A stretch of 64,000 bases of DNA, taken from positions 1-64,000 of the forward strand of contig NZ_FRBQ01000013.1 in assembly GCF_900142655.1 (NCBI RefSeq), written 5' to 3'. Numbering within the stretch: position 1 is the stretch's first letter; the number at the start of each line of letters is the position of its first letter. Made by a program: the position numbers and the translations under genes. The notes under the pieces were generated by a model, which had not been told where the DNA came from, ran no database searches, and was given only the letters and a program-made list of their open reading frames with translations. Shown here one piece after another: positions 23,021 through 29,980 of the stretch. Source of the stretch: Phytopseudomonas punonensis. GTDB taxonomy: Bacteria > Pseudomonadota > Gammaproteobacteria > Pseudomonadales > Pseudomonadaceae.

Positions 23021-23569
23021 TTATCTCCCATTGTTGCGTGTCGAAAGATTGATGTTTGTTTTGCAATTCCTTCTTTGAATGCTTCCTTCACTGTATGGGC
23101 AATAGTCACTTAATTTTGGTGCTGCTTTTCCTATAATCACTATTTCTTGCTGTTTTCTTTGTGGTGTCGATTTAGGCTGCGCGTAACTGCGAGTGTTAGG
23201 TATCGAATTAACTGCATGCGCAGGTAAATAAGTTGCACTATTGAATTCGGTTTGTTTTTTCAGTTCAGTTTGCGTGCCATTTTGTATGCGTTCTGATTCT
23301 CTTGAACGCCTAGCCACGTCTTCAACGATCTTGTCCCAGTCTTTTTCGGCGGGCGCAGATCTGGTGATTTCTGCAATGGGAGCTGGCTTTGGCTTAGGGG
23401 TGTTCGCAAGCCGATCAACCTTGCCCTGCATATAAAGCGAGCTCAGCGTGTACAGCAGCCCAACTGTGACGGCGCTTCCCATGAACGAAGCAACGATCCA
23501 GGTGGTTCTGTTGCTTCTGCGGGCGCTTTGCCTTGCGTAAGTGGGTGCATCATCCCTGTCAGCTTTCAT
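23021..23569 (-). CDS. Single-pass membrane protein of the prophage, unknown
   Basis: A 182-residue protein with a basic cytoplasmic start (~22 residues), one transmembrane helix (about 24-46, IVASFMGSAVTVGLLYTLSSLYM) and a long Pro/Lys/Arg/Asn-rich outer part ending in CPYSEGSIQRRNC, which could form a disulfide. The function is unknown. It is transcribed leftward, downstream of the repressor gene, and would be expressed from the prophage: a candidate lysogenic-conversion or superinfection-exclusion factor. It is convergent with the cold-shock gene, three bases apart. Confidence 0.6.
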   Translation of the reverse strand: MKADRDDAPTYARQSARRSNRTTWIVASFMGSAVTVGLLYTLSSLYMQGKVDRLANTPKPKPAPIAEITRSAPAEKDWDKIVEDVARRSRESERIQNGTQTELKKQTEFNSATYLPAHAVNSIPNTRSYAQPKSTPQRKQQEIVIIGKAAPKLSDYCPYSEGSIQRRNCKTNINLSTRNNGR

Positions 23570-23624
23570 TCCTTCATCCTTGTCGTTCGGGCGTACCAGC
23601 GCCTAGCTACTTCCTGAGTGATCG

Positions 23625-23897
23625 CTATCCCGCGTTTTGACCGGTCAAGGTTCGGTTGGCCTCGTCGTAATCGGGGCTCGTTTGGCCGCTTTCCGGCGCA
23701 ATCTGTCCCAACGCTAGCCACAGTGCGTATTGCGGGTAGAGCTTGGTCAGCGCTTCGACTTCATGCGTGCTGATCCTGGTTCGCTTGTCATAGCGAACCG
23801 TTCTCCATCGGGTGCTCCCGATTTCAGTCTTTTTGACCAATTCGTCCATTCCTGCCTTATCGACAAGAGTTCTAACTCGGTCGTCTATTGATTCCAT
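23625..23897 (-). CDS. Repressor-like DNA-binding protein of the filamentous prophage
   Basis: A 90-residue protein, MESIDDRVRTLVDKAGMDELVKKTEIGSTRWRTVRYDKRTRISTHEVEALTKLYPQYALWLALG. It has the size and helix-turn-helix-like make-up of the small regulators divergent from the lytic genes of Pf-like phages. It is transcribed away from the structural genes. The intergenic DNA on its 5' side holds a perfect 11-bp inverted repeat (23921/23947), the likely operator. It is expected to keep the prophage silent. The call is by context and composition, not by a sharp motif. Confidence 0.7.
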   Translation of the reverse strand: MESIDDRVRTLVDKAGMDELVKKTEIGSTRWRTVRYDKRTRISTHEVEALTKLYPQYALWLALGQIAPESGQTSPDYDEANRTLTGQNAG

Positions 23898-23920
23898 AAT
23901 CGTCTATAAAATTTACGTCT

Positions 23921-23957
23921 GTAATATACAAATGGCTCTACTATCGTTGTATATTAC
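23921..23957. promoter_or_regulatory. Operator dyad between repressor and early genes
   Basis: GTAATATACAA (23921-23931) and TTGTATATTAC (23947-23957) are exact complements, 15 bases apart. TTACG motifs flank it (23913, 23968). The dyad lies between divergent genes in AT-rich DNA, as expected for the control region of the prophage. Confidence 0.7.
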
Positions 23958-24043
23958 GAATGTAGATTACGTAAAGCGCTGGTCTGCCAGCGTTTTAGTA
24001 TCGCCCCGATAAAGACCTTCATAGTGCAACAAAGGGCAAGATT

Positions 24044-24259
24044 GTGGAAGGAACCGACCTGACTTTAAGCCGTGTGATTGGAGCCCCGCCCGTGATGCCA
24101 TGGCGCGAGTTCGCTAACTGGATTCGCATGGAGAACGAGCACGACACCGTGCGGGGCTGGATTCGCAACGGCTACCTGCCGTCCAAGAAGATCGGCAAAT
24201 ACGTTCTGGTGAACGTTGCACTGCTGACCAAGCAGCTCATGGAAGAGGAGTGGGAGTGA
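24044..24259 (+). CDS. Small winged-helix DNA-binding protein (excisionase/activator-like)
   Basis: A 71-residue protein read from the GTG at 24044. The core (MPWREFANWIRMENEHDTVRGWIRNGYLPSKKIGKYVLVNVALLTKQL) has the MerR-like winged-helix pattern of excisionases: helix, turn with R-G-W, then a beta wing with K-x-G-K-Y-V-L-V-N. It is the first gene rightward from the operator, so it should be repressed in the lysogen. It is likely the excision factor for the integrase at 31261 or the activator of early transcription. Its stop overlaps the next ATG (TGATG). Confidence 0.68.
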   Translation: MEGTDLTLSRVIGAPPVMPWREFANWIRMENEHDTVRGWIRNGYLPSKKIGKYVLVNVALLTKQLMEEEWE

Positions 24260-24483
24260 TGAAAGCTAGCGCTCTGTTCTCCGTCCAGCACTTCAAAGAC
24301 CTCTGTATCTGGCTCTTTTGGCTCTCGGCCTACGCCGCCTTCTGCGTGCTGTTCACCCACCTGCTTAAACAGCTTTGGGCGTTGCTGCTGGATTCCACGT
24401 TCGAAGCGGCTTTCTCAATGCTGGCAGCGTTCATTGCCTTTATTTGCATCGGTATTCGGATCGTTACGGAGAAATGGCGGTGA
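24259..24483 (+). CDS. Small multi-helix membrane protein of the prophage
   Basis: A 74-residue protein starting MKASALFSVQHFKDLCIW, with two long hydrophobic stretches (~15-47 and 53-68). It has no known motif. It is coupled to the preceding gene by TGATG. Such small membrane proteins are regular members of Pf-like phage early regions, possibly for assembly or membrane insertion of coat proteins. Confidence 0.6.
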   Translation: MKASALFSVQHFKDLCIWLFWLSAYAAFCVLFTHLLKQLWALLLDSTFEAAFSMLAAFIAFICIGIRIVTEKWR

Positions 24484-24486
24484 TGA

Positions 24487-24804
24487 ATGCAAAAGTACCT
24501 GCACCGTCCGCACAGTCCGGACTGCGATTGCTCTGTCTGCTATGTCAAAAAACAGGGGCCTATCAGCCTGTCGCCACGCTGCGCCCAATGCCGCCCCGTT
24601 CGCTGTTTTCCGGTCGTTGGCCAAATGCGGCTGGTGAACGGGCACTGGCTGCACGTGAGCAGTACCTACCGCTGGGTCTCGGGCTTTACCTGTCCCCAGC
24701 ACTCACCAACCCCGCGCCCGCCTCGGTACTGGTACGTGGTGGAGAACATCGGCAATCCAACGCCCTACGTCCCGCGCTGGGATCTGTTCGAGCTGGAGAA
24801 CTGA
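24487..24804 (+). CDS. Cysteine-rich hypothetical phage protein
   Basis: A 105-residue protein beginning MQKYLHRPHSPDCDCSVCYV. Cys pairs CDCSVC and CAQC...RCF and several histidines suggest a zinc-binding fold. The rest is rich in Trp, Tyr and Pro. It is unrecognised in function and lies within the tightly packed rightward prophage operon, four bases after the previous stop. Overlapping frames from 24375 or 24434 look like shadows. Confidence 0.55.
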   Translation: MQKYLHRPHSPDCDCSVCYVKKQGPISLSPRCAQCRPVRCFPVVGQMRLVNGHWLHVSSTYRWVSGFTCPQHSPTPRPPRYWYVVENIGNPTPYVPRWDLFELEN

Positions 24805-24807
24805 GCC

Positions 24808-25002
24808 ATGCAGATTAATCGCATCCGCCGCGCCCGCTGGTTCATGGCTCTGCTAGGCGAGTGGTCGATCCCGCTGGTTATGGGCATTGCCATCGGCACC
24901 GGCCTGAGCGTCTGGCAGCTAAGCGAACTCGCCCAGGTGATGGATCAGGCCTTCGCCGATGCCCTGGGCCGTGTCGTCCTGGCCTGCGGAGTGGCTGAGT
25001 AA
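24808..25002 (+). CDS. Small membrane protein of the prophage
   Basis: A 64-residue protein, basic N-terminus (MQINRIRRARWFM), a transmembrane helix (about 20-36 SIPLVMGIAIGTGLSVW) and an amphipathic C-terminus. It is coupled to the next gene by TAATG. No specific family is assigned. It is a typical early-region gene of Pf-like filamentous phage. Confidence 0.58.
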   Translation: MQINRIRRARWFMALLGEWSIPLVMGIAIGTGLSVWQLSELAQVMDQAFADALGRVVLACGVAE

Positions 25003-25199
25003 TGCCCGGCATCGTCCTGACCGTCGCCCAAGCCGCTGAGCTGTTGCCGTTGGCCAGCCAACAGCTAGGCCGTGCGCAGATCCAACAGGACGCTGCCGAC
25101 CAAAAGGGCATTCCCGAACGCTGGGACGTTCAGGAATGGCAGGAAATCGTAATGGCCCTACAAGGCCCGGTCGTTCATGGGGTGGTTTATGTCAGCTAA
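25002..25199 (+). CDS. Small soluble phage protein, unknown
   Basis: A 65-residue, Gln/Ala-rich helical protein, MPGIVLTVAQAAELLPLASQ. VAQAAELL resembles the start of an AlpA-type helix-turn-helix, but the rest does not carry the wing. It is translationally coupled on its left side, and the next gene begins inside it (25189). Confidence 0.52.
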   Translation: MPGIVLTVAQAAELLPLASQQLGRAQIQQDAADQKGIPERWDVQEWQEIVMALQGPVVHGVVYVS

Positions 25200-25479
25200 A
25201 TACCCGGCCCTCATTGAATTGAGCCTCATGCTGTTCGGCGCCGTGCTGCTGCTCCCGTTCTTCATGTACGGCCTTATCCGCCTGGGCTTCCTCCGCCGCT
25301 CTGGATCGGTCAATAGCCGCGCTCCCGGCTCGTCGGAACACGCTACTTCGTTCCGTCGAACGGAAGCACGGGCAGAGCGAACTATTGAACGCCCCCCGGA
25401 CAAACCAGCCTCCGCTCATGAGTGTGGGGCAGCTCCTCCGCCCCGCGCTCCTGAGCCCTCGGCGGCAAGAGTGGGATGA
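25189..25479 (+). CDS. Membrane-anchored phage protein with basic tail
   Basis: A 96-residue protein from ATG 25189 (MSAKYPALIELSLMLFGAV; an in-frame ATG at 25177 adds four residues). One transmembrane helix (~10-32) is followed by a long Arg/Pro/Ser-rich tail without fold-like features. The function is unknown. It is the last gene before the noncoding gap ahead of the ssDNA-binding protein. Confidence 0.5.
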   Translation: MSAKYPALIELSLMLFGAVLLLPFFMYGLIRLGFLRRSGSVNSRAPGSSEHATSFRRTEARAERTIERPPDKPASAHECGAAPPPRAPEPSAARVG

Positions 25480-25480
25480 C

Positions 25481-25663
25481 AAGGGCAACGCCCTTGGTGT
25501 GAACAGACTTCAACGTACCAACCGCACTACCTGATAACCGCAACAACCGACCCAGGCACCAGTAACGAACAGAGCCAAAAAACACAAAGTTGGCTTAACG
25601 GGACTGCTCGGCCTGAAAAACCTGAAAAGCGCATTTAACGCGCAACTTAGCGAGGCAACACAC
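25481..25663 (+). promoter_or_regulatory. Gap before the coat-gene operon, with GGGC hairpin
   Basis: The sequence AAGGGCAACGCCCTT (25480-25494) forms a short stem soon after the preceding stop, with no T-tract. The remaining ~165 bases carry no gene and should contain the promoter of the ssDNA-binding protein and coat genes. GAGG lies eight bases before the ATG at 25664. Confidence 0.4.
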
Positions 25664-26023
25664 ATGGCACGTACAACTATGGATCTGGAATTCATCAGCG
25701 CCGAGCGCGTGAAGTTCGACAACGTCGACCTGATCAAACTCTATTTCGGTGATGAGCCGGACGGCGAAAAAGACCTCGGTATCTCGTTGCTCTCCATGCA
25801 GGTTTCCGAGGATGTCCGCGACGAAGTGTGGGCCGCCTGCAAAGAACTCGACGTACTCGAAACCGTCCGCGTAACCGCCGAAATCGAACGCGGCTCCAAG
25901 AACATGGGCAAGTTCATCGTCCTGCATGTAGAGCCCGCCAAGGCCCAGGCCAAGCCTGCCGCCACTGCTGCAGCCGCACCCGCTGCCAACGCCGCCAAAC
26001 CCACTGAACAACCCAAGCCCTAA
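25664..26023 (+). CDS. Filamentous-phage ssDNA-binding protein (gene V type)
   Basis: A 119-residue protein. The first ~85 residues alternate beta strands (TMDLEFISAERVKF, DLIKLYFGDEPDGEKDLGISLL, VTAEIERGSKNMGKFIVLHV) as in Pf-type gene V proteins. The tail is a flexible Ala/Pro/Lys stretch. The protein coats the single-stranded genome during rolling-circle replication and keeps it ready for extrusion. Its place just ahead of the small coat genes matches Pf-like phage order. Confidence 0.78.
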   Translation: MARTTMDLEFISAERVKFDNVDLIKLYFGDEPDGEKDLGISLLSMQVSEDVRDEVWAACKELDVLETVRVTAEIERGSKNMGKFIVLHVEPAKAQAKPAATAAAAPAANAAKPTEQPKP

Positions 26024-26042
26024 GCATCGGGGAGGCTGAGCC

Positions 26043-26165
26043 ATGCGCCGTTATCTGTTCATCGCTGCACTGGGCTTCGTTGGCGGTTACGCCTGGGGCA
26101 ACGCTGACGGGTTTGCCTATGCCGTGCGCATGGCCCCGGTAGCCGGCCAGTTCTCCCCGTACTGA
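26043..26165 (+). CDS. 40-residue minor coat-like peptide
   Basis: A short frame starting MRRYLFIAALGFVGGYAWGN: two arginines, a hydrophobic helix and a small polar end (AVRMAPVAGQFSPY). It follows GGGGAGGCTGAGCC, a good ribosome site. Size and place between the ssDNA-binding protein and further coat genes fit a gene VII/IX-type tip protein. It is too short for usual gene finding. Confidence 0.55.
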   Translation: MRRYLFIAALGFVGGYAWGNADGFAYAVRMAPVAGQFSPY

Positions 26166-26175
26166 GGGCATCTGA

Positions 26176-26421
26176 ATGTCGGTCGTTGCCGTTCAAGTGT
26201 GCATGCAGTGGGTCAGCTCCGACTCATCCATGACCTGCACCCAGCTTGGCTGGCAACAGGCCTACCTGATCCCTCCTGATGCCGCTGGCTATGTAGACAT
26301 CCTGGTGTCAGGGGGATTTTCGCCGGAAGCCTTCGCCGTTGGTTTTGGCGGAACGCTACTGGTTTTTGCAATCGGCCTTTCCGGTGGAATGGTCGCAACC
26401 ATCCTAAGACGTATGAGGTAG
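26176..26421 (+). CDS. Small coat-associated membrane protein
   Basis: An 81-residue protein. The N-terminal ~45 residues are extracytoplasmic-looking with two cysteines (VCMQWVSSDSSMTCTQ), then one transmembrane helix (about 50-74, FAVGFGGTLLVFAIGLSGGMVATI) and the basic end LRRMR. This layout is seen in minor virion or assembly proteins next to gene VIII of Pf-like phages. The stop is five bases before the major coat start. Confidence 0.62.
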   Translation: MSVVAVQVCMQWVSSDSSMTCTQLGWQQAYLIPPDAAGYVDILVSGGFSPEAFAVGFGGTLLVFAIGLSGGMVATILRRMR

Positions 26422-26426
26422 TACCC

Positions 26427-26660
26427 ATGAAACAACTGTTCAGCAACACCCGCACCATCGCCCGTAACGCCGTTATCGGTGGCTTCGTTGCCGTCGCCAC
26501 TGCCCCGGCTGCCTTCGCCGTGCCAATCGACATCAGCGGTATCGAATCGCAGATCAACGAAGGCGCTACCAGCGCTGGCACCGTTGCCGGTTATGTCGCC
26601 CTGGGCCTCGCTGTACTGGCCTGCGCTGGCGTCATCTTCGGCATGCTGCGCAAGTCGTAA
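26427..26660 (+). CDS. Major coat protein precursor (gene VIII type)
   Basis: A 77-residue precursor. A long signal sequence (~31 residues, with basic start and hydrophobic core) ends AFA before VPIDISGIESQ. The mature part is ~46 residues: a short acidic amphipathic head, one long hydrophobic helix (AGTVAGYVALGLAVLACAGVIFG) and a basic end LRKS that contacts the ssDNA. This matches Pf-type major coat proteins. A terminator lies about 90 bases downstream, as after gene VIII in Ff phages, which would allow high coat expression. Confidence 0.88.
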   Translation: MKQLFSNTRTIARNAVIGGFVAVATAPAAFAVPIDISGIESQINEGATSAGTVAGYVALGLAVLACAGVIFGMLRKS

Positions 26661-26666
26661 CCCCAC

Positions 26667-26744
26667 ATGCTCTGGTCAGTAATGCTCGGCGCGTTCATAG
26701 CCGGGGCATTCATCACCGGCTTCCGAATCGGCGAGTTTTTCTGA
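26667..26744 (+). CDS. 25-residue hydrophobic phage peptide
   Basis: The frame MLWSVMLGAFIAGAFITGFR plus IGEFF is a single membrane-spanning stretch. It lies between the coat gene and its terminator, and its stop shares one base with an ATG (26744). It is comparable to the very short tip proteins of filamentous phages, but may be fortuitous. Confidence 0.4.
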   Translation: MLWSVMLGAFIAGAFITGFRIGEFF

Positions 26745-26751
26745 TGGGGTC

Positions 26752-26780
26752 GAAGGGGCTTAATAAGCCCCTTCTTTTAT
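26752..26780 (+). terminator. Central terminator after the coat genes
   Basis: GAAGGGGCTT (26752-26761) pairs with AAGCCCCTTC (26765-26774), loop AAT, then TTTT. A ten-base perfect stem with T-tract. It falls inside the longest possible reading of the next gene, which argues for a start beyond it. Confidence 0.85.
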
Positions 26781-26785
26781 GGCGT

Positions 26786-28174
26786 ATGGGAATTTCTTTT
26801 TATCGGTTTGTTCTGGCTCTCACCCTTTTGGGCTGGGGGCAATTTGTCTTTGCTGAGGATTACTATTGGTACTTGAGTGGTCAGTTTGCCGTTCCCGGTA
26901 AATTCTCAAGCCCTGAACAGGCCTGCCAAGCTGCTGATTATTCATCTCGAACTGGCTGGACTACAACGCATTCACATGTCGTACGTGCGACTGAAATTAT
27001 TTTTAACTGCTGGGTTAAGCAGCAGGACAGCACTCAGTATCCTCGTGCAGACACCTCTTTTGTAAACGCTAACCGCGGCGGTAATGCATGCCAGCCCGGC
27101 TCGACATATAACTCTCAAACTGGAAAGTGCGATCCTCCCGAATCTAACCGTTGTGAATCAAAGATTGGCCAAAGCCATTCTTTTGGCACTGATATGGGCC
27201 AAATGGAGTCTTGCGCTGATGGTTGTACTGTTGTTGTAGATGCTTCCTCTCCCAATGCAATTACTGCGTATAAGAAGCCCGCCGATATCTCTAAAACGTA
27301 CTGGTGGGTCACTGGCGTTTTTTCGGGTGAAGAGTGCGCTACCTCCAATGGCCCGGACACGAATCCACCCGCGCCCACTGAATCCAAATCCGACCGCGAC
27401 TGCACACCGACCAGCACCTCCGCTGACGGCACTCAGACTTCTAGCTGTACCGAAACCGAAACCGAAGTAGACAACCAAGGCTGTGTTGCCAAGGGCGGCT
27501 CTGTTGGTAGCGTCAACGGCGTTATGCAGTGCGTAGCGTCCAATAAAGGCCCCAAGGCAACCGAGACAAAGACCAACACCAAAACAGAGAGCAAGACCAA
27601 CCCGGACGGCTCCAAAAGCGAAACCACCACCAAGACCACCGAACAGAAAAACTGCTCCGGTGCCGGTGCTTGCAGCTCCAACACCACCACCAACGTAAAC
27701 CACAACAACACCAATGCCGACGGCACCAAGGGCAGCGAGTCCTCTACCTGCACCGGTTCCAATTGCACCGGATCAACTGGGTCTGGTGATGGCAAGGGCG
27801 AAGGCGATGGAGACGGCGAAGGTGAGGGTGAAGAAGGCGAAGGCCCGGCCGGCCCACAAGGCACCCTGCAGAAGGGCGAGGTGGGCAACTTCTCCGAAGG
27901 CATCACCGAGTGGGATCAGCGCATCGCTGATGTACGTGGCGAGCTCGATCAAAAGCTAGGCCAGTACTCCAACCTGTTCAAAGGCGTGTTTGACCTCAAC
28001 CTCGGCACAGGTGGCGGCTCGCTGCCCTGCGACAACATCCCGGTGTCCTTCGGCAGCACCTCGACCACGCTGCGCTTCTGCTTGGCCGACTACTCCGACC
28101 CTCTTTCCTACCTGCGCTATGCGCTGCTGCTCGGTGCGGCTGCGCTGGCGGCCGTCATCATCCTGCGAGGCTAA
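26786..28174 (+). CDS. Minor coat/adsorption protein (gene III type)
   Basis: About 462 residues from the ATG at 26786. The frame opens at 26744, but that start lies upstream of a strong terminator. A signal peptide (MGISFYRFVLALTLLGWGQF, cleavage near VFA-ED) is followed by an N-terminal domain with paired cysteines, a long low-complexity linker of Thr/Asn/Lys/Ser and then Gly/Glu/Asp repeats (GDGKGEGDGDGEGEG), a C-terminal domain and one membrane anchor (YALLLGAAALAAVIIL) with basic end RG. This is the attachment protein that binds host pili and releases virions. The first ~200 codons are AT-richer than the rest, suggesting exchange of the receptor-binding domain. Confidence 0.82.
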   Translation: MGISFYRFVLALTLLGWGQFVFAEDYYWYLSGQFAVPGKFSSPEQACQAADYSSRTGWTTTHSHVVRATEIIFNCWVKQQDSTQYPRADTSFVNANRGGNACQPGSTYNSQTGKCDPPESNRCESKIGQSHSFGTDMGQMESCADGCTVVVDASSPNAITAYKKPADISKTYWWVTGVFSGEECATSNGPDTNPPAPTESKSDRDCTPTSTSADGTQTSSCTETETEVDNQGCVAKGGSVGSVNGVMQCVASNKGPKATETKTNTKTESKTNPDGSKSETTTKTTEQKNCSGAGACSSNTTTNVNHNNTNADGTKGSESSTCTGSNCTGSTGSGDGKGEGDGDGEGEGEEGEGPAGPQGTLQKGEVGNFSEGITEWDQRIADVRGELDQKLGQYSNLFKGVFDLNLGTGGGSLPCDNIPVSFGSTSTTLRFCLADYSDPLSYLRYALLLGAAALAAVIILRG

Positions 28175-28178
28175 ACAA

Positions 28179-28538
28179 ATGCTCGAATGGCTCGGTGGTT
28201 TCCTTGACCAGATAATCGTCTTCTTCCAGTGGGTGTGGGATTTCCTCACTGTCGGTATCTACACCTTCGTCAAAGATGGCTTGGTGCTGCTCACCAAAGC
28301 CGCCATGTACTCATGGTTTCAGATCCAGCTGCTTGCCCTGGAAGTCGCGTATGAGGCTGCTCAGGATGTCATAGCTGATATTGGCGTTGCTGAGGCTGTC
28401 CGCAAGCGCTACGGCGATCTGCCCGGTGATGTGGCTAGCACTCTGTCGTTCTTCGGCATCCCCCAAGCCCTGAACATCATCTTTTCCGCCCTATCTACGC
28501 GCTTCGCCCTGAAGTTCGTGCCGTTCATTGGTCGCTAA
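28179..28538 (+). CDS. Minor coat protein, DUF2523 (gene VI type)
   Basis: A 119-residue very hydrophobic protein (MLEWLGGFLDQIIVFFQWVW) with membrane segments at about 5-35, 40-62 and 85-112, ending KFVPFIGR. DUF2523 proteins lie between gene III and zot in Pf-like phages and act as the gene VI-type end-cap partner of the adsorption protein. It starts five bases after the gene III stop and ends two before zot. Confidence 0.78.
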   Translation: MLEWLGGFLDQIIVFFQWVWDFLTVGIYTFVKDGLVLLTKAAMYSWFQIQLLALEVAYEAAQDVIADIGVAEAVRKRYGDLPGDVASTLSFFGIPQALNIIFSALSTRFALKFVPFIGR

Positions 28539-28540
28539 CC

Positions 28541-29848
28541 ATGTCGATCAAGATCCACCACGGCCCGAACGGCTCCTACAAGACCAGCGGCGCGATTCAG
28601 GACGATGCCGTGCGTGCTCTCAAAGAGGGTCGGCTGATCATCACCAACGTACGCGGCTTCACCCTAGAGCGTGTGCTGCAGGTGATGCCCGATCTTCCCG
28701 ATTCCGTGGACATCATCAATCTCGACCTCGAAAAGCTTGATGACATGGAGCGCATGCGCACGTGGTTTCAGTGGGCACCGCGGGGCGCGTTTCTGATCTT
28801 CGACGAAACCCAGCTGGTGTTCCCCAAGGCATGGCGCGAGAAGGATCTCGAGCGCTTCGATTTCCCTGGCGGCTCCGAGGCAGCGCAGAAGGCAGACCGG
28901 CCTATCTCCTGGCTCGATGGCTGGACACGCCATCGCCACTGGAACTGGGACATCGTTCTGACCACCCCGAACATCAGCTACATCCGTGACGACATCCGCA
29001 TGACCTGCGAGATGGCGTACAAGCATTCGAACCTGGCCGTGATTGGCATCGGCGGCCGCTACAAAGAGGCGCAGCATGATGCACAGCTCAACCGACCACC
29101 CGAGAAAGGAACCGTTGTCGAGTTCCGAAAGATCAAGCCTGAAACCTTCAAGCTCTACCAGTCCACCGCTACCGGAATCGCCCAAGACACCAAGGCAGGC
29201 AAAAGCCTCCTCCGGTCGCCTAAGCTTCTGGCTCTCCTGGTATTTATGGCCCTTCTTATTGGGTCTATTTTTTCTCTTGGTGGAATCAACTTCGGCCCTG
29301 CTACGGCTCCTAAGACAGAGCCTGTCCCCGCTGCTAAAGCCCCTGCGGCAGATCCTGCGCCTGCTGCTGAAAGTGCTCCAGTTTCTGCTGATACGGGCAA
29401 TCCTCTTTCTGTTCCTTTTTTGGGGCGTCAACAAGCTGTTGTACCTCCTCCTGAGCTGAACCACCCCTTTGCCCCTCGCTCGTTCGCCATCCGGGCGGTG
29501 ATGGTCGCCAACACCGACGGCAAGGTTCGGCAGATCGGCCAGCTCGACCTGATCGACCAACAGGGGCTTGTGCTACAGCAGTCACTCGCTGACCTGCAGC
29601 AGCTCGGCTACCAGATCCACATACGCGGCCAATGCATCGTCGATATCAGCCACCCTATGGGCTTCAAGGGGCAAGCGTTCTGCCCTGGGCGGCCGGTTCA
29701 GCGGGAAGAAAGCGCGCGCCGCTTCGATAACGGCTCGCCAGTGCCCGCAACGCCCTCGCAACCAGCATCAGCCGCAAGCATCGCCCCAGCACGACAGAGC
29801 GTGAACGTGGTTCCCGATGGCGAATACGCGTCACGGCCGTGGCGCTAA
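28541..29848 (+). CDS. Zot-family assembly ATPase (gene I type)
   Basis: A 435-residue morphogenesis protein. P-loop GPNGSYKT (about 8-15) and Walker B AFLIFDETQ (~82-90) define the Zot/pI ATPase. A transmembrane helix at about 226-250 (LLALLVFMALLIGSIFSLGG) is followed by an Ala/Pro linker and a periplasmic domain with a cysteine pair (GQCIVDIS...FCPG). It drives virion extrusion through the envelope. Length and order (DUF2523, zot, rep, int) match Pf-like phages. The gene is complete, so the prophage has its assembly motor. Confidence 0.9.
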   Translation: MSIKIHHGPNGSYKTSGAIQDDAVRALKEGRLIITNVRGFTLERVLQVMPDLPDSVDIINLDLEKLDDMERMRTWFQWAPRGAFLIFDETQLVFPKAWREKDLERFDFPGGSEAAQKADRPISWLDGWTRHRHWNWDIVLTTPNISYIRDDIRMTCEMAYKHSNLAVIGIGGRYKEAQHDAQLNRPPEKGTVVEFRKIKPETFKLYQSTATGIAQDTKAGKSLLRSPKLLALLVFMALLIGSIFSLGGINFGPATAPKTEPVPAAKAPAADPAPAAESAPVSADTGNPLSVPFLGRQQAVVPPPELNHPFAPRSFAIRAVMVANTDGKVRQIGQLDLIDQQGLVLQQSLADLQQLGYQIHIRGQCIVDISHPMGFKGQAFCPGRPVQREESARRFDNGSPVPATPSQPASAASIAPARQSVNVVPDGEYASRPWR

Positions 29849-29879
29849 CGAGCGAGCGCCGGAGTGGTTCAGTTCAGAA

Positions 29880-29908
29880 CGAAGGCGCGAGCGAGGCACG
29901 CGCCTTCG
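29880..29908. repeat. Hairpin between zot and rep: packaging signal or origin candidate
   Basis: CGAAGGCGCG (29880-29889) pairs perfectly with CGCGCCTTCG (29899-29908) around AGCGAGGCA. No T-tract follows, so it is not a typical terminator. In a filamentous phage a stable stem in the intergenic region is expected for packaging or for second-strand priming. The role is inferred from place and shape. Confidence 0.5.
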
Positions 29909-29980
29909 GCGACGTCCCTGTAACACGTCAGATAAAACTCAGTGAAAGTGGCCATTGCTGGTCAATAAAGGAAAAAACAG

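Noticed and set aside
24375..24818. 147-codon frame overlapping the early prophage genes
   Set aside because: Overlaps two better-supported genes in another frame and has no start site.
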